Shown here piece by piece: positions 38,943 to 50,150 of a DNA stretch of 64,000 nucleotides. A program made the translations under genes and the position numbers. Numbering within the stretch: position 1 is the stretch's first letter; every line of letters starts with the position of its first letter. Source of the stretch: Heterotrichella gracilis (Eukaryota > Sar > Xanthophyceae > Tribonematales > Xanthonemataceae); contig JAULBX010027716.1 of assembly GCA_032358255.1 (NCBI GenBank), positions 62,001 through 126,000 on the forward strand, given 5' to 3'. The notes under the pieces were generated by a model, which was not told the origin of the DNA, did no database searches, and worked only from the letters and a program-made list of their open reading frames with translations.

Positions 38943-40579
38943 AGTATCTCCAAATTGATGATGGTTGCTGGAAATGTTTTAAAGCGTGGCAGGGGAGCAC
39001 TGGAAGGAATTGCAGCAGCCAGTTGTTGAGGATTTTTGCCGGTGTGAGCGTGTAGCCAGTGTTGCTACTGCATGCCGCAGGTGGAGGTTGTGGCAGCATT
39101 GGGGATCATTGTGGCCCGCCACATGGGTTGGGCATGGCGGGAGTGCAGTTCTGATCAGCACTCGCCACACCACAGCCTATGCCATGAGCAGCCATCAGTG
39201 TCAATGATTGCTATATGGATGATGCAAACACCGTGGCAGGAGGCAGATATTAGGTTGTCGATGCTTTGCTTCAACGCCCTGAAGCATCATGCTGTGCGTC
39301 TACACAGACTGGCAATACCATAACAGCATTACCTACCTGAGGGCAGCCTGTGGGCAGTCAGTCAATTTTAGTGAGGATTGCATATGTTGCTAACGTAAGT
39401 AGCCAGGTGCCGCCAGGGACATCAGAGACTTCCACTCAAAGTCCTTGGCACATGACAAGTTTTGCCCTTGTTATCCACACCATTCTTCGATGGTTGCTGC
39501 TCGGCGGATACCAGTACAGGTCTGTTTTTTGCGACATTGCTGGCTCGGGGTCTGCCGCCATGTGTGGGGCATTATATCTCTTTCGTTCTTCAGGCCGGTG
39601 AATTTGCCAGCGGCATGTAAGAACACAGACTGTCTTGAAAGGCTTTTATGTCATAATCGCTGGTGACTATTGCTGGTCACCGCATGCCACAATACAGGTG
39701 ACTACATGCCACAATACAGCCTGTATTTCGTGGAAAAAGGCGAGTTTTGTGTGAACCTGCCAGAATAATATTATCATTATTCACGTCGCTACCCTAGCGT
39801 AGGGTTTGCTCGAGGTGGAAATTGCACCTTAGCCGTTTCCGTGCCAAAATGCCACGGCAATTCTCCAGGATTCTACTTCGCCCACAAACGTTGCACGCTC
39901 ACTTTGGCTTGCTGCAACCTTCGTGTATGCTGACCTGTTGGCTTTGATCTTCCCGACTGCAGCGGCTGTATGGTGGCTTCACCTCGATGGCTGTATGTGC
40001 CGCCGCTTGTTGCTCCAGTGTCAGTCGTGACAAGGTTTGAAAGCACTTGTTGTTAAGTAACCCATCCCTGCAGTGATTGGTTCTCCAACGCTCCATCATC
40101 AAGTTGAGGCATAGTTTGCAAAGCTGCTGGGCGAACAGCTGGGTGTGCACTCCACTTCACCCAGCTGGACCTGGCCTGAGCAAGAACACCACATATGCTT
40201 CAGAGAAGGTATGCCACACGTGCATACAGGTGCTAGCGTGGGTTTTTGCACCTCTATGCCTCTATGGTCTTCAAGGATTTTGATTCTGATATGGGCTTGT
40301 TGAATTATTGGGGTTACAACAGTTGTGTAGACACCCAAAGGTGTGTGGTTGGCCTGCTTGCTAACTGCAACACTGGTTGCATACCTAGAGTCGTGTTGTG
40401 CGTGGAAGTAAAGCAATTTTGGTAGCTCTGCAGCCAAGTATCTTTCCACTTGCGGTGGCCTTCCCAACTGAAAACAACAATAACCTTGCAGGGCTTGGTA
40501 GCGAGGTCACAGTGCAAGGGGGAGTGGGAAGCTTGGCAGGGTGTGGGTTGTCAGTGGTCCAAACTGTGGTGGTGGCAGC
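38943..40579. other. Intergenic stretch without recognised gene
   Basis: 1.6 kb lies between the RSL1D1-like and RING genes, both on the plus strand. Open frames of about 60-80 codons occur at 39350-39666 but match nothing I know. A 15-base direct repeat (CATGCCACAATACAG) occurs twice about 22 bp apart near 39683-39719. The right part must hold the promoter and 5' UTR of the RING gene. The GTG-initiated frame at 40541 is probably 5' leader rather than coding. Confidence 0.4.
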
Positions 40580-41664
40580 ATGGAAAACTCATCCAGTATC
40601 CTTGATGGTTTGAGTCAGCGCCAGTCAGCGAGCACAGCACAGCCAGGGGCACTGCCCCAGGGCGCGCCACCACTACCCGCCAAGGCCATCCATTGCAACC
40701 GAGCTGATCTATTGGAAGTACTGGGCTGTGACTTCTGTGGGGAGCTGCTGACGGACCCATGGACCATCCCAGACTGTATGCACACCATGTGCAGGCACTG
40801 CCTGGACGCCAACATGTCCACTGGCAAGGGCAATGAGTGCCCTGTGTGCAGGCTGCGCAACATGGCGCCCGTGATCCTAGGGGCCCGCCCATACACTGGT
40901 AGGTAGAAATGCTGCCCATTGTTTCAGGACAGGCATCACGTTGTTTCACTTTGTTCTGGCGTTCAAACTGGTGGGCGGGTAATAAAACGTACAAAGAAAG
41001 AAAGGGAAAACACAAAATGGGTCATTTTGCAAGCTAAAATCCTGCTAAAATTGGGCTCAGACTTGGACACTGCAGGGCTTGGCGAGCACTATTACTGGCC
41101 AGGTTGACTGACCCTTGTGTGCATCCACCAGGTGGGAAGGCGCATCAGGATACGCTGCTGGAAAGCATCGTCAATTTGGCGTTCCCACGCCCAACCCTTC
41201 AGAGGGAGGTGGAGGCTCGCCGGGAGGCTGACCTGAGGGCAGGGCAGGAGGTGCGCTCAGGCAAAGCGAAGCGCCAGGCCTCTATGGGGCAGCAGCTCTC
41301 ACAGCAGCATGGTAGGGGTCATGAACATGTGCGCCTGATGCTCGTCCCCGCCAAACATGATGCAAAGATCGCGCCCCTGGATCGGCCCTACTTGCTGGTG
41401 CCCCACCAGGCGACGGTGGACCACGTTGCGCAATGTACTGCAGCTAAGCTGAGGGAGCAGCAGCCAGCCTCAGTGGGCGACCAGCACGCCATCTGCTTAA
41501 CCTGCAAAGGCAAGGAGTTGGCAGGGAGCCAGATGATGCAGGAGGTGCAGCAGCAGTACTATAGCGAGGGCAAGGATGACATCATCATGCAGCTGGCATT
41601 CAGCCGTGTGTCCAGCGAGGGTCCCCAACCGATGGCCATCAGCAACGGCACTGCACCACCATGA
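40580..41664 (+). CDS. RING finger protein with RAWUL-like domain
   Basis: Probable E3 ubiquitin ligase of the Polycomb-RING/DRIP type. Two exons, 40580-40898 and 41132-41664, join in frame to 283 residues. The start is the first ATG in frame; the frame is open upstream only from non-ATG codons. A C3HC4 RING is at residues 50-90: CDFC, then CMHTMCRHC, then CPVC. The second exon encodes a charged linker and then a ubiquitin-like stretch. That stretch has VRLMLVPAKHDAKIAPLDRP, ICLTCKGKEL and IIMQLAFSRV, which resembles the RAWUL domain of BMI1, RING1 and plant DRIP proteins. RING plus RAWUL suggests either a PRC1-like nuclear ligase or a DRIP-type ligase; the sequence alone does not decide. Confidence 0.8.
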
Positions 41665-41989
41665 TGGCGCAGCCGGCAGGAGCCTGGTTGCCACAATTAC
41701 TGCAAGATTTGTCACTGAAGCGATATGCGTCATGATGATTGGTACCACCAGTGAGATGCCCTGACCATTTTTCCGCATTTTGCGCGTGCGCACTGCCAGT
41801 TTGCAGTAGTGAGCTTTGTTGTTTGTTTTCCTTTCCAATTGGTACATACATGTACGCATGCCATGGCAATTTCTCCTTATGCCCCCCGGGGTGTGCCTGG
41901 CAAGATGCCTTCACACTCATTAAAAGTAATTGCCATGTAATTTTCCACTCTATCCATATGCCTACTGACACTGCACATCCACTGCCCAC
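41665..41989. other. Presumed 3' UTR and flank of RING gene
   Basis: No gene is seen in this 325-bp stretch. It follows directly on the RING gene stop codon and leads into the LINE-derived fragment. Confidence 0.4.
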
Positions 41990-42570
41990 ACTCTGGCGCC
42001 CTCACCTGACTCAGAAATTGTCCAAGCAGTTACATACTATTTGGGAGGGCCTGCCATCAGTCCCTGCACAGGCTCCTACTAGGAGGTGGGCCACCAGGTC
42101 AAACTTGCCACTTATCTTGCATGGTTTGCTAATGTCACCCAGCGTCCCCATTTACATGGCCCTGTTTATGCAGTCCGCCCTTCATATTATTGGTCATTGT
42201 CAGTTGGCTATAGCAGACTCACAACACTTTTACGGTTTAGAATGGGTTGCCACAATCTTGCTGTTGAAACGGGCCGGTGGCAGCGCCCAGCAGTGCCCCG
42301 CCACTCCCGCCATTGCCCCCACTGTCCAGGTCTGGTTCAGGATGAATTACATTGGATCTTACATTGCACCCACACGGGCCCTGTACGTGCTCAATTTCCT
42401 GCGTTATTTTCTGCTGTCTCCAGTATGCGAGACTTATTTTCTCACTCTACTAGTCATGACATTGGGCCACAATGTCCCAATTTATTGTGGCCCACCCGAT
42501 AATCAAACTGGGTTTGGAATATTGACGCGCAGCCTGCCGCATTCCTGTTTGTCTTTTAATTTTCCCCTTT
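41990..42570 (+). mobile_element. Decayed LINE 3' fragment (post-RT region)
   Basis: The plus strand at 42086-42502 encodes a stretch with RLTTLLRFRMGCHNLAVETG, then RHCPHCPG, then DELHWILHC, and ends with MRDLFSHSTSH. This order of a basic RxxRxGxHxLxxExGRW block, a CxxC knuckle and a DExHxLxxC block is typical of the region after the reverse transcriptase in many LINE proteins. About 30 codons upstream appear related, but in another frame (near 42000-42080), so there is a frameshift near 42080 and a stop just before 42086. The reverse transcriptase core and the endonuclease are absent. It is therefore a 5'-truncated, degenerate copy. No poly(A) or target-site duplication was identified. Confidence 0.65.
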
Positions 42571-43283
42571 AGCCTAGGCTTGCTCTGTCAGACCATCCAA
42601 TGACGCAATTTAACTTAATTTGAGCCAGAGATGAATCATTTGAACTTCAACAGACGATGTCACTGAGCTTCACGCTGGGTTCAATACCTCAACTGCACTC
42701 ACGGCACCATTATTGGTTATTGTGAACTTAAAGGCATTGTCAATGTTGCTACCATCACAAAAGCATGCTCACACTGCGCCGGGCACAGTTTTAGAACGTA
42801 CTCAGGATGTAACATGGATTAAAGGGGACAAGTACGCAGCAAAGAAGGATTGAGCCCCGGGAAGGACACTCTGCCTTGTACTTGTGCATGTACATGTACA
42901 GTACCGGGTGCGATGATGTATCTCATTCATTCATGTGGTAACGGTTCATGTGGCAACCGCTGAAGCGGGTGCCCACTCACGAGTCATTTTATACTTCCCA
43001 GCACCGCACATGCAACACGTGCCAGGTGAGCTCTGGAGCAAGAATCAAAGTCCTAACTTCTAGCATAGGCAGAAATCCCAACTAGAGAAAACAACTAGAG
43101 AACTTAACAACACCCTCCCCCCTAGGCTGCACACGACAGTGTCTCCTACAAAAATTTCACCTGGCAACCTGGCGCCATCACGGTTGTTCAGTAAAACTCA
43201 ACATAGCATTTATTGCCCCGCTTTGCCCAACCTGCCCGTTGCCCACACAAGGCAGGGGTTTCTCATACACTCGTGCCCAGCTG
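42571..43283. other. Intergenic stretch without recognised gene
   Basis: About 0.7 kb lies between the LINE fragment and the stop of the aspartic protease gene. No coding potential is recognised. The right part presumably includes the 3' UTR of the protease gene on the minus strand. Confidence 0.4.
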
Positions 43284-46200
43284 TCAAACTTTGAAAGGCC
43301 CATCGATGCCTTCCTTGGCCCCACCCACCCCATCCAACCCACTGCTGCCCTCTGGTACCTCCTGCATTGCCTCCGCTGGTAAGGCAGGCAACTGGACCAG
43401 GGCCACTGACTGCTCCTCCCCCTCCCCCCCCTCCTGCAGCTCGGCGTACGTCCGGCTCCTTGCCCGTGCCCATGCCCCGCGTATGGGCCCCGACAACAGG
43501 GAGCTCACCAGCAGCAGCACCGCAGACACCAGCCCCACCACAGCCACTATCAGGTAAACATACGCCAGACGGATTTGCCTGCAATGCCACACACACATCA
43601 AGGGAGGATAGTCGCAGGCATGCTTGAAAAGGCGCGGTGGGCAGGCTGCATGCTGTGCCACACGTCTCGATCACGACTGTGCGGAGACGATTGAAGGTTG
43701 TACGGATGAACGAAAGCAAACTGGCGGCCGGGGCAGGCCAAACATGCAGTGTGTTTGCACTGTGACCATGCCTGCTGTGCCGCTGCTTGTGGGGATATTG
43801 CAGGGAGTGGTGGGCTGGGATGAGCTGCTGCATGAAGCGGTGAAGGCGACCGGCTGGGTGGGCATGGCTGTGCCCTGGCTTGGCGCCTGCACCCTGCCCT
43901 TTTCGCTTCCCCCGCCGCCGCCGCCGTTTGCCCTTGCCTGGTTTGACCATTTTCACGCCCTGGGTATCTAGAATTGGTTTGGCGGTACTTTCCTCCTCGC
44001 CCTCCTCATAGTCACTGTGTGGCAAGCGCATGGTGTCACCACCAGGCGCAGGGGACTCTGCCGAGGGCTGTCCGGGGGACCTTGTGCACATGACGCTACC
44101 CACTGATTGGTCCACCGCTGCCTCACTTCAGGCGCATGATGATGCATTGACCCCCTCCCAGCTCAGTGCACAAAGGTGGTGGGCCATATTGTGCTGGATT
44201 GTACGGTGTTATGCGCCATGATGCAGTGACCTGCCCCGGCCCAATCCACAAAGGTGGTGGGCCATACTGTGCGGGATTCCCCGATGCTATGCGCGATGAT
44301 GCATGACCTGCCCCGGCACAATGCACAACAGTGGTGGGCTATATTATACGGGATTGCAGCCAGCCAGCTGCCATCTCAGAGGATACGTCAGCTGACCAGA
44401 TGTGATTCAGACTGCACATTTCATGCATCACACAATCTGCAGGCAGAATACGTACTTGTCAATCTCAGCGGTGTCGTTGCTGGCCGGCGTCTTCTGTGGC
44501 AAATCCGCTGTGCCTGGCTGCTTCACCGCATCAGTGGGCGCAGGAGACGATACAGTGGCGGGTGCCTTTGGCAACTCCGTGGTTTCATTCGTTGCAGCCT
44601 TGCAGTTCTGCAGAGATAGAGGGAAACTCTGTCAGCAAGATGCCAATGTCGCCTGAAGGCCTACGTCTGGGGGTTCACATACAAAAAATAGCACAAAGAT
44701 GCTGCCAGGACACCAGCTCAAAGACGATGTTTTCATTTACTATGCAGCATGCCACAGACTCAGAAATGATACAAAGCCTTGATTACATACACGCACTCAC
44801 CCACGCATCCAGACCGCAGCCATCAATCTCACTGAATGCCCCCTGCCCAAGGAGCTTGCAAGGAACTGGGGCAAAGCCAATCCGCTTTGATCGCCGATCA
44901 TACTGCACAAGCACCCAGCAATGTAAGCAACAGTATGGCACCAGAGCTGAGAGAGCGCTTGGCGCAATAACAACCAAACCAGAAGTTGCGCTCAGTGCAT
45001 ACCTGAACCAGTACATTTCTGAAGGTAATGCCCCCCAAAATTGTGCCACCCAGCATGTCCGTTTGCTCAAAAATGCCTAGGCAATATGACGACCCGTCAT
45101 GGCGCGGATCGGGGTTGACAAATAAATAGTTGAGAGGTCCAATGGTGAGTGTTGCAGCACCCGCAAACATCAGTTGCATAGATGGGAAGTACCGCGCCAG
45201 GGCATCCACTTCTGTTGCTTTGGGTGCTCCAGCAAAGCAGACATCCGGGTACTGCAGACAAACCATTGCCATTGAGATGCCTGGTCATGGTGGGCCGAAC
45301 TGACCACCTTATGAAAACACTGCGCAAAACAGGCCAAGTGTGCCAGGATGCAATTTTCCCTGCGGCGCTGTACCTGCGGATCGGGACCTGGCACCAGCTC
45401 CAAGCCTTGCTCACTTGCAAAGCTCTTGACCAGGGCAGCCACCTGCTGAAATGCCGTTGATGGCAAGTAGGTGAAGGTAGTCCCGCTGTCCAAAACCGTG
45501 CCTATCCCTTCGTCAAACAGCAGCTGCAACCAGGAGTGACTGATAAGCAGATGCCCTACAGCATTGTGGGGCTAGGTGGTGGGACGACAGACCATGCACA
45601 CCACCCACTGACAACTTACATCAGACACTTTGACTGGGAGGCCACCGATTTGAATCCCTTGCAGCTTGACGTTGTAGTAGTGAGGCTGGTTGAAGACCTG
45701 GTCAGTGTACTGAAGCTTGACAGAAGCAGGTATACTGACTTCTCCCAGCAACAGGGCTCCATCACCCTCCACGCCACCAAAGCACACACCAAAGGTGTCG
45801 TCGATGGCACCCCCCGCCACCAACTGCAATCAACACAGGATGGACAAATGACTTTTTCCGCAATGGTCAGCTATGGAACCCAAGGAGACAAAGCACCCCT
45901 TTCCATACCTGGTTGACAACCGACACCTCGCTCATCCCCATGCCAAAGATGCCATCAGCAGACTGGGAAAAGATTTCACCTGCCTCAGACGTCTCACAAC
46001 CAAAAATGACAGGCACCCCGGGCCCTTTGTCTTGCAAGTCAAACACGTCTCGAACCAATATACCTTCGCTGCTGCTTTGTTCAGCTGCAAGAAAGAACAG
46101 GGTGAGGTGAAGTGAACTACTGCCTGTCACATCAAGCAACAACCCACCCATCCCAACCACCACCACGCACCGTAACGCCGCTGATAGGTGCACCTGTCCT

Positions 46201-46796
46201 TGTCACAGCCACACCGAGGGTTCCCACACTGACAGCTGGGATCAGTACAGGACAGCATAACGGCTGTGCTTGAGGTGTCTGGGTTGAACGCAGCATCCTG
46301 CACAGGAACACAGGGTTGCTCAACCCTAGCCCTGTCTGCAAAGAAGCACAAACCTGCCAATGGCAATGCAGCCAAAGGTACTTACCTCATGCTTCCCACA
46401 GCGAGTGCATATACTGCAGGGAACGTATGTGATGGTGCTGCCAGTGTCTATGATGACAGAAAACCTTCGTGCAGGTGTCCCCAAATACACCACGGCATAA
46501 TAATACCTGCAGGGAAAGGATAGAGGATGAGATGAGCCCACAAATGACGAACCCAGTGGCAGAGGGTTGCAAAAGGGGGCCACAATGGTTTTTGAGGTTG
46601 AGGCGCACCCATACTGGCGCACAGCCCCGTGCAATGGCAAGGTCGAGTTGCGCAACAGACCACGCGATCTTGTTATGCCATCCCTCTGCCGAAGGTGTAG
46701 TACCATGCCTTTCGATTTCGCCCTAACATGGTGTTGTCCCACCAAGAGCAACCAGGTACAGGCCACCAGCAGAGGCACAACCTTGTCGACGGCCAT
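43284..46796 (-). CDS. Membrane-anchored A1 aspartic protease
   Basis: Pepsin-family (A1) aspartic endopeptidase, plant-type with a C-terminal membrane anchor. Ten exons join in frame to 585 residues: 46615-46796, 46386-46506, 46171-46297, 45909-46084, 45620-45823, 45374-45523, 45003-45251, 44801-44902, 44456-44607 and 43284-43578. An N-terminal signal peptide (VVPLLVACTWLLLVG) is followed by the first catalytic motif DTGS at residues 81-84 and the second, DSGT, at 282-285. A Cys-rich segment (about residues 117-145) resembles the nepenthesin-like insert. After the protease domain come a Thr/Pro/Ser-rich linker (exon 9), one transmembrane helix (about residues 493-516) and a cytosolic acidic tail. 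The catalytic domain should therefore lie in the secretory lumen or outside the cell. Intron 9 (43579-44455) holds a tandem repeat. The substrate is unknown. Confidence 0.92.
44132..44357. repeat. Roughly 80-bp tandem repeat, three copies
   Basis: Three diverged units begin at 44132, 44213 and 44291 (periods 81 and 78). Each opens with GCGC(C/G)ATGATGCA or a close variant, has GGTGGTGGGC near its middle and ends in a GGATT-containing segment. The array lies in intron 9 of the aspartic protease gene. Confidence 0.8.
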
Positions 46797-48172
46797 CTAT
46801 GGCCACCAAGACCCTGACCTTCTCGACAGTAAGGTTAAGGTGTCAGAGCGCATACTACTCAGTGTAAGAGAACAAGCTTGGACAAGATTTCGCCTCAGGC
46901 AGCAGAATTGGAGACAGAATTGCTGTCAAGCCATCACGCTAGTCACCAGCCCATTCCACCAGCCGAAACTTTAGCTAGCAGGAAATCAAGGCAGTGTACT
47001 GTGTCTGAAGGTATTGGCTGCAGCCAAGCAAGTATCTCAGCGCCGTTGACACTTGACGACTGCAGCATAAATTATGTGATGCCCTGAGCTTGAAAAAGAA
47101 ATACATATATTATTGCTGACAAGTGCGCACCCAGAATATTTGGCCAGTCAGTCTGGTGAGGAACACCTTGTTTTAGTGCTCAACAGCAAGCACACATTGC
47201 CAGCTTAATCACTGAGCTCATGAGCTTACTACCGTGTACCTTCTTTATCCGCCCTTATATTGCAAGTAGCAGGGCATTTTAAATCAGCATGCATCATGAT
47301 GGTCACCACACGCCGCAAGCCCTGCCACGCACAATTCAATAGTCTCGCTCCTCTTGAGTTATATTGTATTATTGTAAATTGCCGGGCACATTGCTGGGTA
47401 ACACAAAGTCACTGACGTTGGCAAAGTCCTGGAGGCACGAAGTGAATGCAGGCCCACCCAGCTCTTCAACTTGTGCGACTGAAGAAGGCGCCACAGCAGG
47501 ACTGCAACGTTTACCTGCCCACCATCACAGCAATATGTGGTGCATACTGACATTGGTCATACAAAAAACTAGAAATAATCCCTGCTGGAGCTACAGTGCA
47601 AAATGGGGACAAAAAAGGGGGGCAATTAAACCAGCTTGGTTGTTGCCACTGATCAGTGCTGTGGGCCAAGGACAAGCGAGTAATACTGCCAGTATGCGGT
47701 ACTGGTCAGTTACACAGCAGCAAAAAGGCAACCTACGCAACTCGAAGCGTCACTGTCATCACAGAAAATACACAACAAAACCATCTATACCACAAAGTGT
47801 GCACCACCTTCCAAGTCACTTACAGCCAGCAGACCCACCACGGTGGGTCTATTCACACTTTGTTTTCTTGGGTTGAAGTTGGTGGTGTACGTAATGTACG
47901 TGTACATGCCCATTGAATACGCAGCACTTTTGAGGGGAAATCACCTCCCCCCCGTACCCGCTGCACGGGCAGAAACTGGGGGCCATAAGGTTGTGGCACA
48001 AGCATGGGGTTGAACTAAAATACAATGGGAGACTGCATAGAAACGCTCAGAACCTAGCTGCACACTGGCTGGCCCTAGCTTGGTGCAGGTCAAAAGGCAT
48101 GCCAGGCTCTTTGACTGCTCCATGTGGTTGCAGCCCTGAAGTTCTGTATCACTCACAGTCACACTTCTCCTC
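46797..48172. other. Intergenic stretch without recognised gene
   Basis: About 1.4 kb lies upstream of the aspartic protease gene and downstream of the DnaJ zinc-finger gene, both on the minus strand. It should hold the promoter of the former and the 3' UTR of the latter. Open frames (for example 47364-47876, plus) resemble no known family. Confidence 0.4.
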
Positions 48173-49010
48173 TCACACCGGGCACCCACGCTCCAACCAT
48201 CCCGCTCGCATTCCAGTGCCGTTACAGTGCTGGCACTTGATTGCCCCCTGAGGACCACATTCCCTTTGTCAAACACAGAAGCAGGCGCGAAGTCAAAGTG
48301 TGAGCAAGCCTCTCCAGCAATGAAGATAAACCCACTGCATAATTGATAAAGTTGCCCACGACAAGCCAGGCCTACCGTGTTTTGGCAGATGGGACAGGGA
48401 GAACAGCCTGTTTCCGAGCAGTACACTGTATCGCCCAGCGTCAGTGCTCCTGCAAACAACTTCCACATCCCAAGTTTTGAAACGGAATAGCATTCCGGCA
48501 TGCCCAAAAGCTGCACTGGGAAGTGACACCAATGGTGCTGGGTAGGGAGAGAGCAAGACCCACCTGTGCCTTTGCACCAAGAGCATTCAGTATGGCCACT
48601 GCCTTGACAACAATCACATTTCATGGGTTTGGGTTTCTCCTGCAGCAACAGCTTTGCATGTCAAGGATAACGGTGGGTAAGGCATGGAAGGGTCGTTACC
48701 AAAGCGCAAAACACACCTCAGAGATCTTCCACAGCAGGATCAACCGCTGAGCATACGCGCGAGTTTTTTCTGGGTCAGAAAACTGGCTGAATTCTCGGCT
48801 CGTGTCCCCGTCAAACTCCTCATCCGCGTCAAAGCTCGATCCCACTGCTCTTGTCAGGTGTCTTCTATTGACATGTTTCGGCAACCTTTTCCCTGACACC
48901 CCTGGCCGAGCTACCTTCCCTCCCAGAAGGTGGACCGGTCGAGACTCCTGACCCAACATGCTGTCAAAAGACATATGCAAGACGGCTGGTTTAGAAGCGC
49001 CAAGCAGCAT
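48173..49010 (-). CDS. DnaJ-type zinc-finger protein, BSD2-like
   Basis: Small protein with a DnaJ-type cysteine-rich zinc-binding domain but no J domain, like plant BSD2 and related plastid chaperone factors. Four exons join in frame to 172 residues: 48717-49010, 48564-48639, 48376-48449 and 48173-48247. Four CxxC repeats occur in the C-terminal half: CDCCQGSG, CSWCKGTG, CPICQNTG and CQHCNGTG. This is the full set needed for two zinc sites. The first 70 or so residues are basic and poor in acidic residues, followed by an acidic segment, and could be a transit peptide. The last exon is 25 codons including the stop and was found only by following the zinc-finger pattern. Plastid location is inferred. 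The exact orthologue is not identified. Confidence 0.85.
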
Positions 49011-50150
49011 AGGTTGCCAGAGATCAAAGCCTCGACGCCTTTAACACGCATGCAACAAGTGTTTCTGGACCACTCCCAACTTTGGTCTGGTCACAGCATG
49101 CGGGCACGCTCTCTACAGTTTCCAATGTTGTGGTGTATGGGCAGCTTCAAAAGGGGTTCACTGGCTCTCTTTTCACTGACTGTCAGAGGCATTAGTGAGT
49201 GTCAAAAGGCTGCAAACGTTTTTGCAAGGGACATGCACGATCCTGTTCAAACTCGCGAGTTCGTTGTAGCTTCCTGATCCTTCAAACCCTAGCTGCTGCC
49301 CCTAAAAACCCTAAGCCGCTGAGGCTAAGCTTCAAAGGGTTTTTGAAGGCTGAGCGTTGTGGTCCAAACGCTTATGTCTGCTTTAGATCAGGGAGCAACT
49401 GGTTGGAACTGCTTGCAACTGTTACAGTAACGAAATGAATATGGTAAGTTGGAGTGACCGGCGTATTCGCCATCTCAATGTGGTGGAGTAAACCAAACGA
49501 AGTCCCAAGGTAATACAGGCTGGCAACCAAGGTACAGAGGCATAGAATTTCCCACCAACATTCCCAGTGTCCTGTACAGTGCTAGAATTTGCAGTGCAGA
49601 ACTTTGGGATACTTTCAGGCATGGCGCACACGTGCGCACGTTCCAGATTGGTGCATGATTGGGTTTGCACACGTTCTCATGCACACAGTACAGAACACAA
49701 TGACAATGTGGGTCGCCCTGATCACTGAATTTAAGCCGCAACCAAGGCACAGGGAGCCGGCAGCAACATGCAACTTTTATTCCTCCCCCCCACCCCGTGA
49801 CATCCCTTGCATACATTGAGCAGGCAGACCGGGTGGAGCTGGAAAAACACAAGTGCAAAGGAGGCTTCAGATACTATTGCGGCAACGCCGCCAGGCTCAT
49901 TTGGGCCCCGTAATACATCCGCTGACACGGACCGCAACTACCAGTTCACATGGTTCGATGCTCTGCCCAAGTTGATTACGCCATGCTCCGCTAAATGCTG
50001 CACTGCCTGAATGTGTTCTTCAGCACTACTGGGTAGTAGTGCCGCTCTAAGCGTTGTGTAGCTTCCTTCCTTCAAGGCATTCAACGCCTTGGCAAGTGCT
50101 TGGGAGGGCTGTCAAAAGATATTGCGAAATATTTGTACAACCCCGCTTCA
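49011..50150. other. Intergenic stretch without recognised gene
   Basis: 1.1 kb lies between the DnaJ zinc-finger gene and the profilin-like gene, both on the minus strand. It presumably holds the promoter of the first and the 3' UTR of the second. Two CCCTAA-like motifs occur near 49288-49312. No coding region is recognised. Confidence 0.4.

Noticed and set aside
41739-42572. 277-codon plus-strand open frame
   Set aside because: Most of it is the wrong frame over the LINE relic; only a short part near 42000-42080 looks related to the element.
42901-43100. CRISPR-like or tRNA-like structure
   Set aside because: No regular spacer pattern and no cloverleaf with conserved tRNA boxes was found here or elsewhere in the window by eye.
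43210-44115. 301-codon minus-strand open frame with an Arg/Lys-rich stretch
   Set aside because: It runs through intron 9 and out of frame over the last exon of the aspartic protease. Exon 9 (44456) joins 43578 directly in phase, so no extra exon is needed.
46878-47876. Possible extra gene between the aspartic protease and the DnaJ zinc-finger gene
   Set aside because: Open frames there lack splice-consistent extension and any recognised motif.
47941-48648. 235-codon minus-strand open frame containing a DnaJ zinc-finger start
   Set aside because: It reads through introns of the DnaJ zinc-finger gene. Only 48564-48639 is a real exon in that frame; later zinc-finger parts need splicing.
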